Shown one piece after another: positions 43,915-50,516 of a stretch of DNA of 64,000 nt (its first letter is position 1; each line of letters starts with the position of its first letter). A model generated the notes under the pieces. It worked only from the letters and a program-made list of their open reading frames with translations. It was not told the DNA's origin and searched no databases. Source of the stretch: Planctomycetota bacterium (GTDB lineage: Bacteria > Planctomycetota > MHYJ01 > JACQXL01 > JACQZI01); contig JACQZI010000005.1 in the NCBI GenBank assembly GCA_016207825.1, positions 62,001 through 126,000 on the forward strand, written 5' to 3'. The position numbers and the translations under genes are program-made.

Positions 43915-44799
43915 TCAGTTTATGGGAACAAAATCCAGCTTCTTCACGATTTCCTGCCCTTCGGCTGAACGCACAAAGTCCAGGAATGCCTTAGCCAGTC
44001 CTTGCGGTTCGCCTGCCGTATACATGAAAAGCGGGCGGGAAATCGGGTAAGAATTATTCTTGACCGTTTCCATGCTGGGCTTGACAAAAGGCCCGCCTTT
44101 TTGGGAAACCCCCAGCGCCTTTTGTTTATTGCTGACATAGCCTAATCCGTAATAGCCTATGGCGGATTGGTTCTGCGATACTTCATCCGCAATCGCCTGG
44201 GAAGAGGACATCAAAAGGGCGTTCGGTGCAAACTCCTCCGGCCCTTTCTCGTTGCCTTTTCTCAAAACATGCTCCTTAAAATACACGTGCGTCCCGGAAT
44301 TAACCTCGCGGGAGAGTATGGTAATGGACTGGCCATTCCCGCCGACATCTTTCCAGTTGGTGATTGTTCCCATAAAGATATCCCTCAACTGGTCTGTGGT
44401 TAATTGAGCAATTGGGTTAGAAGGATGGACGACCACGGCCAGCCCGTCAAGCCCGACGACAAACTCTGCCGGGTTTTTCCCTTTATCCTTTGCCTGTTGC
44501 TTTTCTTTATCCTTCATGGCGCGCGAGCACTGGGAAATATCGCAGGTGCCGTTGATTAAAGCGGCAATGCCTGTGCCCGAGCCGCCGCCGGTTACCGCCA
44601 CGCTTGTTTTAGAATGCTTTTTCATGAACGCCTCTGCCCATGCCTGGCCGAGATTGACCATGGTGTCCGAGCCTTTAATCTGGAGGCTTCCGGTTAATTC
44701 CGAGTTGCCGGCTGGGGTGTTGCTGGAAGGTGATGCTTCCCTGCCGCAACCCATAAGCACGCTGCACCCTATCACTATTAACCATATTAGGTTTCTCAT
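43915..44799 (-). CDS. pstS: Phosphate-binding lipoprotein PstS
   Basis: 294 residues from the second ATG, chosen because the AGGAGG site sits 9 bp before it but directly against the first (44808). Lipoprotein signal MRNLIWLIVIGCSVLMGC, then GSLQIKGSDTMVNLGQAWAE, VAVTGGGSGTGIAALINGTC with the phosphate-binding GSGTG loop, and ILSREVNSGTHVYFKE. It delivers phosphate to PstCAB in the periplasm. It heads the operon, downstream of two Pho boxes. Confidence 0.95.
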   Translation of the reverse strand: MRNLIWLIVIGCSVLMGCGREASPSSNTPAGNSELTGSLQIKGSDTMVNLGQAWAEAFMKKHSKTSVAVTGGGSGTGIAALINGTCDISQCSRAMKDKEKQQAKDKGKNPAEFVVGLDGLAVVVHPSNPIAQLTTDQLRDIFMGTITNWKDVGGNGQSITILSREVNSGTHVYFKEHVLRKGNEKGPEEFAPNALLMSSSQAIADEVSQNQSAIGYYGLGYVSNKQKALGVSQKGGPFVKPSMETVKNNSYPISRPLFMYTAGEPQGLAKAFLDFVRSAEGQEIVKKLDFVPIN

Positions 44800-44885
44800 G
44801 TTCTTCATCCTCCTATATCTTTGGTTTTCTTATAAAACAATCTCTGCGTTCTCTGTGTCTCTGTGGTGAATCTTAACATTCTTGT

Positions 44886-44924
44886 GTTAAGATTGTATTA
44901 AGAAGGCATGAATATCAGGTTAAG
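44886..44924 (-). promoter_or_regulatory. Second Pho-box cluster upstream of pstS
   Basis: On the minus strand three repeats, CTTAAC (44924-44919), CTTAAT (44902-44897) and CTTAAC (44891-44886), are 22 and 11 bp apart. No clear -10 follows, so it may be an auxiliary site. A CACAGAGACACAGAG repeat lies downstream at 44843-44873. Confidence 0.6.
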
Positions 44925-45003
44925 CCTCCCCGGACGGGATTCGGGATGGCGCCTCCTTAATAACCGTGTCGCGCGTAAAATATTACCTCCTTTCTTAAAT
45001 ATA

Positions 45004-45046
45004 ATTATAAACTAAGGCTGTTAAGGAAATATAAAGGAGAGGTTAA
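45004..45046 (-). promoter_or_regulatory. Pho-box promoter of the pst operon
   Basis: Minus-strand TTTAACC/TTAACC at 45046-45041 and TTAACA at 45024-45019, 22 bp apart, then TATAAT at 45009-45004 9 bp later. The layout and even the flanking bases (TTTATATTTCCTTAAC) match the porin promoter at 57199-57253. Confidence 0.75.
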
Positions 45047-45065
45047 AGTTGTGTAAGCCCAGAAT

Positions 45066-45839
45066 TTAAGATTTGAAAACCTGGATGTCCAGATAGAGCA
45101 AGGTATTTTCTAACACAAAATCCACCCTGGCCGCCAAGCCGTCCAGAAGGTATTCGCTTACTAATTGATTAGTTAAGGCGTTTTCGTCCGCAATGATGAA
45201 CGGGGCAAAGCCGTATTTAACTATCCTCGCTCCAGCCTGCCTGATGCGGTTTATCAGCCTTTGCCTGAATTCGCCTGCCCGCTCAGGTTGTGTGATTAAT
45301 ACCGGCCCGCCTTCTATTCCGTAATCACCGGGCTTGGTAAGCTTTAGGGCCTCCGGGTTTCCGGAGAGCCACCGCGCCGCAAACGGCGCTATTCCCCTAA
45401 TCTTATTGCCATACCCGGTAAAAGGCAGGCTTGTCCGCGCTATCTTTAAGGCGGATTGGTATGACTGGCTTTCTATGGATTCATTAAATCTTTTGTTTTC
45501 TTCCCCATCCACTTTTTCAAAAGCCTGCTCAATCTTGCCTTTATATTTGTTATAGCCAGCGGGCATATTGCTAATCATGCTATTAATAATACTCTCGTAT
45601 GTCCGGCCGCTCCTGGTGCGGTAATTCGGATTAAAGAACTCAATCTTGTCCTTGATATTATGATTCGCCATCTTTTGGGCGTAGTCTCCTAAGCCGGAAA
45701 TGGAATTCTTGATATTTTCCCCCATCTTCGTTCCGGCATTTAGCATAGATTGTTTCCATTTTTCCAGATACTCCGCGGGCGGCTCTGATGGTATATCCAC
45801 CTTCGCCTTAATCCTTGATATTACCTTTTCGTCTTCCAT
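45066..45839 (-). CDS. Island paralogue P1, unrecognised family
   Basis: 257 residues from ATG 45839 (a GGAGGGAGGG site precedes it; an upstream frame from 45881 overlaps the conserved element). It is soluble and mostly helical at first, with no signal peptide. It is a diverged homologue of the last 263 residues of the 52551-54308 protein: YRTRSGRTYESI against YRSKSGKTYDKM; FEKVDGEENKRF against FESVDGVTAKRF; the stretch ending GDYGIEGGPVLI against DTGIIGGPYRVC; and RLINRIRQAGARIV against ALMNRLVQAGMVIF. I know no function. It is read outward from the island, away from the restriction-modification genes. Confidence 0.65.
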   Translation of the reverse strand: MEDEKVISRIKAKVDIPSEPPAEYLEKWKQSMLNAGTKMGENIKNSISGLGDYAQKMANHNIKDKIEFFNPNYRTRSGRTYESIINSMISNMPAGYNKYKGKIEQAFEKVDGEENKRFNESIESQSYQSALKIARTSLPFTGYGNKIRGIAPFAARWLSGNPEALKLTKPGDYGIEGGPVLITQPERAGEFRQRLINRIRQAGARIVKYGFAPFIIADENALTNQLVSEYLLDGLAARVDFVLENTLLYLDIQVFKS

Positions 45840-45846
45840 ATCTTCA

Positions 45847-45895
45847 CCCTCCCTCCATAAGTACATGCAGGAGTGGGGCAAATGTCACAGGAAAA
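45847..45895 (-). promoter_or_regulatory. Conserved 46-nt element upstream of P1 (left copy)
   Basis: On the minus strand it reads TTTCCTGTGACATT then GCCCCACTCCTGC, ATGTACTTATGGAGGGAG. The plus-strand copy at 52145-52194 is identical except for one base in 46. The TGTGACATT and ATGTACTTAT blocks are about 17 bp apart, as -35 and -10 elements of an ECF promoter might be. It could also be an inverted repeat used in recombination. Confidence 0.7.
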
Positions 45896-45995
45896 ATTGA
45901 AATTAGATAAAAATTTCGCTCAAACTCAATATAAGCGGGTTTCAAGGTGCACCTAGGGGGAGGGGGGTAGATTCCGACACTGTTCTAAAAATCCA

Positions 45996-46281
45996 CCTCT
46001 CACGTGCCAAAAAAACGCCGTATACGTGCCAAAAAATTGCCTCTCACGTGCCAAAAAAATGCCTCAGACGTGCGAAAAATTTACCTCTGGCGTGCCAAAA
46101 AAAGGCCTCAGTCGTGCGAAAAATTTACCTCTCACGTGTTTAAAAAATGCCTTGGACGTGCTTAAAATTTGCCTCTGATGTGCCAAAAAAATGCCTTAGA
46201 TGTGCCAAAAACTCGCCTCTCATGTGCCAAAAAAACATCTCAGCTGTGCGAAAAATCCACCTCAGATGCGCGAAAAAATAT
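45996..46281. repeat. Array B: thirteen tandem 22-bp units with CACGTGCC and an A-tract
   Basis: Thirteen units with an exact 22-bp period: the GTG of each unit falls at 46004, 46026, 46048 and so on to 46246, then a variant at 46268. The typical unit is CCTCTCACGTGCC followed by five to seven A. Units differ at several positions but never in length. The A-tracts come every 22 bp, about two helical turns, so intrinsic curvature is likely. The array lies between P1's upstream element and the island's 3' end. Confidence 0.93.
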
Positions 46282-46367
46282 AGGTGGGGGAATTTTGAAA
46301 AATGTCAAAAACAACCAAAGCCACAGATTACAGTGCAAAGCCTCTTGTAGGGGCAGAATAATCTAAT

Positions 46368-46844
46368 TTATTTTATTCTGCCGAGTTTACGCCATCTGCT
46401 TAGCCAATTATGTGACCAGTAATATTTACCGGTTGCATCCCTGACAAAAGCGACATATTTATCAGAAGATAATTTTTCTTTTTCTTTCAGCTGGTCTTCA
46501 TCCATATAAAAGTCTTTAGATTTTCCCTCGGTTAATTCAACTTCTTTACTTAAATTCTGTGTTTCAACTAGATCATTTCCGCCTAAATTTTTAGGCTGTC
46601 GCAACCCCGCTTCTTTAAGTGTTACCGGTCTACGGCCTTTATTAACCACCAAAATCCTTATCATGTTTTTCCTTGTAATTGAGTTGGTAGGACTTGATTC
46701 ATACACCTGTTTAACACTAACTTTTATGCTTGCTTTATCCCTACGATATTCAAATATCTTAAAAACAGCTAATATTGTTGATAACGCAGCTCCCCAAATA
46801 GCTAATATTTCGATTAATTTTAATGAGTTTATAAAATCTTTCAT
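46368..46844 (-). CDS. Small membrane-anchored protein, unrecognised
   Basis: 158 residues. One N-terminal helix (LIEILAIWGAALSTILAVFK) and a globular domain with RRDKASIKVSVKQVYE, IRILVVNKGRRPVTLKEAGL and a hydrophilic tail. The pattern is common in accessory islands; I do not know a function. The gene follows the zinc-finger gene by 33 bp, with a CACAGAG repeat between them. Confidence 0.55.
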   Translation of the reverse strand: MKDFINSLKLIEILAIWGAALSTILAVFKIFEYRRDKASIKVSVKQVYESSPTNSITRKNMIRILVVNKGRRPVTLKEAGLRQPKNLGGNDLVETQNLSKEVELTEGKSKDFYMDEDQLKEKEKLSSDKYVAFVRDATGKYYWSHNWLSRWRKLGRIK

Positions 46845-46877
46845 CCGTGTTCTCTGTGTCCTCCGTGGTAAATATAT

Positions 46878-47384
46878 TTACACCCTATGAACCTGTTCAT
46901 TCTCCGTGATGTTAATCCATTCTTTGCAGACAAGCCAGCCGATTGCGTCATGCAGGTCATCCGAAGGCAGTTTGGACTTGGTTTCCAGTTCCGGCAAAGG
47001 CATGGGCTTGCCGTTTTCCGGCAGGTAGCTGTAAATCATATCGGCGTGTTTAACTATTTTTACAACGAATGGCGACGGCTTTTTGGCGGCGAAAGAGCCT
47101 TTTTTCAGGAGGGCAACCAGGTCTTCCTTTTTCTTCTGGAATTCCGGGGTCTTGCTGTATTCCTCGGTTACGGATGTCGCGTAAATATTCTCGTAATCCT
47201 TAAACGCCTGGCGGCATGGGGCGCAGTCAACCAAATGGCGCAGGACTTCTTCCCGCCTTTCCTTGCCGACAAAAGCGCTTTCGCCTGTGGCGAGGTCAAC
47301 GATATCCAGGCTGTATTGCTCGCATCCGCCTAACGGCGAGGCGGGTTCCGGGTTCAATCCTTGTTTAGCTTTTTTAGGTTCCAT
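46878..47384 (-). CDS. Zinc-finger (anti-sigma-like) and winged-helix protein
   Basis: 168 residues. The N-terminal part has a zinc-binding motif of the anti-sigma type, LRHLVDCAPCRQAFKDYENI (HxxxCxxC), preceded by a CEQY motif. The C-terminal part (about 110 to 165: MIYSYLPENGKPMPLPELET, then LPSDDLHDAIGWLVCKEW) looks like the DUF2582 winged helix. The gene overlaps the sigma-like gene by 31 bp and has its own ribosome site (AAGGAG), so it is likely its partner. Unlike classical anti-sigma factors it has no membrane helix. Confidence 0.6.
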   Translation of the reverse strand: MEPKKAKQGLNPEPASPLGGCEQYSLDIVDLATGESAFVGKERREEVLRHLVDCAPCRQAFKDYENIYATSVTEEYSKTPEFQKKKEDLVALLKKGSFAAKKPSPFVVKIVKHADMIYSYLPENGKPMPLPELETKSKLPSDDLHDAIGWLVCKEWINITENEQVHRV

Positions 47385-48004
47385 AAAATCTCGCTCCTTA
47401 TTGATTTTAATATTCTACAATATCGCATCCTTAATTGTCCAGATTTATTTGGCTCGCCCTTCTCATTAAACCTGAACTCATCGTATTCAAGTATAGCGGC
47501 ATAGGAATTATTTTGCTTTAATAAAAACAGTTTCCGGTCTAAGGATTCGAGCTTATTTATCGCCTGATTCATCAGCTTAATCATCATTTCTTTTTGCGGA
47601 TTATCACTGCTTGGTTCGGGTATCCGCGCCATCGGGTCTTCGGTAAAGGTTTCCAGGTATTCCTTATCAAGCCCGTGTTCCGCATGTCCATAACGGCGGT
47701 TTTCCGTAAAGGCGATTTTCTTGGCGATATCGAATATCCAGTTTTTGAATGAGCCTGCCTGCGCCGGTGCTTCGGCAGGCAGGCCAGGATATCTTGGCCC
47801 AAATTTATCGTTTTTTAGAAGCTTGCAGATGGTAAAGAAAGTGATTTGGATAAGGTCGTCAATAAAGGATTTATCCTTGTAGTTACTGTTATTAATGAGG
47901 ACGCCCCAGACGGGCTTGTAATAGCGGCCGACGAGGATATCCATCGCAGAATCGTTCCCGTCACCGTAGGAAAGGGCAAGCGTTTCGTCGGATTGAGTAC
48001 CCAT
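47354..48004 (-). CDS. ECF-like RNA polymerase sigma factor of the island
   Basis: 216 residues. Region 2 is recognisable at about 25 to 110: RYYKPVWGVLINNSNYKDKS, IDDLIQITFFTICKLL and FKNWIFDIAKKIAFTENRR. Region 4 is degenerate (AINKLESLDRKLFLLKQNNS, YAAILEYDEFRFNE ... LRMRYCRILKSIRSEI). An insert GPRYPGLPAEAPAQAGS between region 2.2 and 2.3 is encoded by a GC-rich palindrome at 47753-47784. It is the likely regulator of the conserved element upstream of P1 and P2, by location only. An anti-sigma-like gene overlaps it downstream. Confidence 0.65.
   Translation of the reverse strand: MGTQSDETLALSYGDGNDSAMDILVGRYYKPVWGVLINNSNYKDKSFIDDLIQITFFTICKLLKNDKFGPRYPGLPAEAPAQAGSFKNWIFDIAKKIAFTENRRYGHAEHGLDKEYLETFTEDPMARIPEPSSDNPQKEMMIKLMNQAINKLESLDRKLFLLKQNNSYAAILEYDEFRFNEKGEPNKSGQLRMRYCRILKSIRSEILWNLKKLNKD
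47753..47784. repeat. Palindromic repeat inside the sigma factor gene
   Basis: GCCTGCCTGC and GCAGGCAGGC pair around GCCGGTGCTTCG. It encodes GLPAEAPAQAG on the minus strand, in frame with the sigma factor. Confidence 0.75.
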
Positions 48005-48142
48005 ATTTTTTCACCACAAAGGCACAAAGAAAAACTATTTATCCTTGGACTTGTCCTGAGTTCCATCGAAGGGGTTTTCCGTATTATCCGAACCGGAGTC
48101 GGGTTTCTTGTCCGGGCTATCTTTGGTCTTATCGGTATCTGA

Positions 48143-48304
48143 TTAACCAAGAGAATCTTTTTTGGTGTTTTCCTTTGGTGCTTGAGCTTTTGGTGGTTCT
48201 GGCCTTGGAGTTTGAGGTCGGGTATTTACGCCCCCTTTTTTTATCATCCCTTCTTTAAGTAACCCGAATTTAATTGTTTCATCTTTCTTTTTGTCTTCTG
48301 TCAT
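48143..48304 (-). CDS. Small hydrophilic protein, 53 residues
   Basis: A ribosome site (GGAGGTG) in the end of the upstream gene precedes ATG 48304. The product starts MTEDKKKDETIKFGLLKEG, is basic and proline-rich (RPQTPRPEPPKAQAP) and ends at TAA 48145-48143. The same frame stays open for another 35 charged codons (SDTDKTKDSPDKK and so on) to a TAG near 48040, so the stop may be a nonsense mutation in a longer gene. Function unknown. Confidence 0.5.
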   Translation of the reverse strand: MTEDKKKDETIKFGLLKEGMIKKGGVNTRPQTPRPEPPKAQAPKENTKKDSLG

Positions 48305-48305
48305 T

Positions 48306-48938
48306 TTAATTCACCTCCATTTTAGTAATTTCAAGCCGCATATCCTCTTTATTTATGGGCAAGTATAAAACATTGATATTATACATTTCTTGAGCGGTAG
48401 AGTTTTTATATACTTTGACATCCGATAAGCAAATTTCATCGTTTTTGTCTGTGCTATCTGAATATGCTAAAACCCAACCTTCATACATAAGGTCGTTTTT
48501 TACATCTCTAATTACTACCCATCCAATTTCGGGTTGGTTCATAAGATTACTCCAGACGTCAGCTTCACCCATTTTATTGGATGCTTTTATAAAATGAGCA
48601 AAGCGATATAATATTTTATAAGTAATTGAATATGTAAATATAAAGCCCACGAAAATCGAAAGGATTGCTACTATAAAGATTTCAGTTAAATCTAAAGGAA
48701 TTGTCTTATTTAAAAGAGACTCTATAAATTTAAATTTAAGCTCGATGCCTGTTAGAGTTACAAGCTTTACGATGGGATAGTATAGCAAATAACAAATGAA
48801 GCCTAATAATAAAGAAAGAGAAAATAACTGATAACTTTTAAATTCTTTGTGTGGCACTAGTTTGTCAATTATAAATAATGATATTATACCCGGCATGAAG
48901 AGCAGGATAATTCTTAATGTAAATTCTGATAATTCCAT
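48306..48938 (-). CDS. Membrane protein resembling DUF6338
   Basis: 210 residues. Three N-terminal helices (LRIILLFMPGIISLFIIDKL, YQLFSLSLLLGFICYLLYY, EIFIVAILSIFVGFIFTYSI) then a cytosolic domain with WVVIRDVKNDLMYEGWVLAYS and EICLSDVKVY. The phrase YEGWVLAYS ... EICLSDVKVY is shared with DUF6338 proteins. The biochemical role is unknown to me. Such genes are frequent in accessory islands. Confidence 0.55.
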   Translation of the reverse strand: MELSEFTLRIILLFMPGIISLFIIDKLVPHKEFKSYQLFSLSLLLGFICYLLYYPIVKLVTLTGIELKFKFIESLLNKTIPLDLTEIFIVAILSIFVGFIFTYSITYKILYRFAHFIKASNKMGEADVWSNLMNQPEIGWVVIRDVKNDLMYEGWVLAYSDSTDKNDEICLSDVKVYKNSTAQEMYNINVLYLPINKEDMRLEITKMEVN

Positions 48939-48965
48939 AAAGCACCTTTCTTATAACAATAGGGC

Positions 48966-49289
48966 TTAGTTTCCGGTTTGTATATCTTCTTCAGACGCGG
49001 GTAATTTAGTCCACGCCGACTTTAGGGTTTGTATAACAAATTGAATAGAAACCCCGATTACAACTATGCTTGCTACAACAATATATTGTCTCCATAATTC
49101 GGGAAGTTTTTTCTCGTCACCCCAAAATGCTGCCATTAGAAGGTCCACACCGGCAGGAATCGAAAAATATGCCAGAAAAACGAGAACAGTATTGATAATA
49201 TTCCATGTTCGTTGTCGAAATAGCTGGATTATTACAAAGACAAATACGCCACCAATCCCTGCCATAATCCCTAACGCCGTTGTATCCAT
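48966..49289 (-). CDS. Small multi-pass membrane protein
   Basis: 107 residues with three predicted helices (IMAGIGGVFVFVIIQLF, INTVLVFLAYFSIPAGVDLL, YIVVASIVVIGVSIQFVIQ) and a polar C-terminus. Its start codon shares one base with the stop of the 49289-49534 gene, so they form a pair. No family recognised. Confidence 0.55.
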   Translation of the reverse strand: MDTTALGIMAGIGGVFVFVIIQLFRQRTWNIINTVLVFLAYFSIPAGVDLLMAAFWGDEKKLPELWRQYIVVASIVVIGVSIQFVIQTLKSAWTKLPASEEDIQTGN

Positions 49290-49534
49290 TATTTATCTAA
49301 TCCTTTAGCTTCGCTTCCAAGTATTGCTCCAAAAATTCCTCCGACTATTGCGCCGATTGGCCCCCCAATTGATGCGCCAAGAAGAGCCCCTCCGATAAGT
49401 CCTACAGCTGCTGAATTTTCTCCGCTTTTAGGTGAACCAAGAGGTTTCCTGCAATTGTAACAAGCATAAGAAGATGCCTTGCAATTGTCAGGAATTTCAT
49501 TTTGTCTGCCACATTTTGGGCATTGAATGTTCAC
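49289..49534 (-). CDS. Zinc-ribbon and glycine-zipper membrane protein
   Basis: 81 residues. The N-terminus is a zinc ribbon (CPKCGRQ ... YACYNCRK), and the C-terminus is a Gly-rich hydrophobic segment with repeated GxxxG (LIGGALLGASIGGPIGAIVG then GIFGAILG). Glycine zippers mediate helix packing and can form oligomers or pores. A role in membrane damage or stress response is a guess. It lies in the restriction-modification operon. Confidence 0.6.
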   Translation of the reverse strand: MNIQCPKCGRQNEIPDNCKASSYACYNCRKPLGSPKSGENSAAVGLIGGALLGASIGGPIGAIVGGIFGAILGSEAKGLDK

Positions 49535-49559
49535 GATATTATCCTTTTAATAATTATTT

Positions 49560-50516
49560 TTATAGCTTGACCAACCAATTACATAATGAATTAACCTGGA
49601 CCTGATTAGTTAAATTTGCGGCATTTGTTAATATCCCGTCTTTTAACTGTTCCCAAATTTCCGTAGACATTTTCTTTTCAATAGCCGCTCCGATAAAGAA
49701 TGTGTATAGACGAGGATTTATTTTGGAAAACGATTTCCTAATCCGTGACAATGCGGTATTGGCGGTTTTCCAGTGTTCATCTGCGCCGGCCGGGTCAATC
49801 CCGCCTTTTAATTCCCCGCAGGAAATATACATGCCGGGCTTTTTGTAGGCGACGGGAACTTTCCCATAATCACAATTTAACAGGCAAAAATCTATATTAT
49901 TTTTAACTACGGGCGGAGTCAGGTTGAAAAGGGCGGTTCTTTTCGCTCCTTTTCGTTTCCAGCTAATTCCTCTCAAGAACAATTCTATATCCGCGTCATC
50001 ATCGTTTGCTTTAACCCAGGTCTTGCTCTTGGAATTCAGCCAGTAATATGTGGTTTTGGTGATTGAAAGGGCAGAAATGATGGCGCGGGCGAATTTCCTC
50101 TGTCCGAGAACGCCTCCCACATTACGCATACTGCCGCCCAAGGTATCACCTTTGGTCAATAGAAACCTGTAAACCAGTTCTTCCACAAAATTTGCCCCGG
50201 CAGGTTCAAGGAAATTCTTCACTAACCCTTTTATTGCCTCGGTTTTATCGTTTTCCTCCAAATGACCGCTCGCTTTATCCGACACCCCGGCCGCGCATAA
50301 TAATGCGGAACGGATTTCCCTGATATTAAGCAGGTCTTTTGGAGTTTCAGCGGAAGAGGCAAATGATTTCAAGGAGCGGGCTTGTTCAATAAAAGGAGTG
50401 GCGCGCCGATTTCTTTCCAATGCCAGAGAGACAAAACCGGCCCGGGTGGCTTCATAAGTCGTAATCAACTTTTGACTGCCTGATAAATGTTTCAAATACG
50501 GTTTGCTTAACGGCAT
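49560..50516 (-). CDS. Type II restriction endonuclease of the BsoBI/AvaI type
   Basis: 318 residues from ATG 50516, whose A overlaps the methyltransferase stop (TAATG). A longer frame from 50543 lies inside that gene. The stretch SCGELKGGIDPAGADEHWKT carries the Glu-Lys of the PD-(D/E)xK active site and matches the signature of BsoBI and AvaI. NNIDFCLLNCDYG upstream would give the Asp. The known members cut CYCGRG; the specificity here is inferred from the family. The N-terminal helical part is also consistent. Confidence 0.85.
   Translation of the reverse strand: MPLSKPYLKHLSGSQKLITTYEATRAGFVSLALERNRRATPFIEQARSLKSFASSAETPKDLLNIREIRSALLCAAGVSDKASGHLEENDKTEAIKGLVKNFLEPAGANFVEELVYRFLLTKGDTLGGSMRNVGGVLGQRKFARAIISALSITKTTYYWLNSKSKTWVKANDDDADIELFLRGISWKRKGAKRTALFNLTPPVVKNNIDFCLLNCDYGKVPVAYKKPGMYISCGELKGGIDPAGADEHWKTANTALSRIRKSFSKINPRLYTFFIGAAIEKKMSTEIWEQLKDGILTNAANLTNQVQVNSLCNWLVKL

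Noticed and set aside
46147-46350. 67-residue plus-strand ORF with repeated Cys
   Set aside because: It is only the translation of array B; the repeating residues come from the 22-bp units, and there is no ribosome site.
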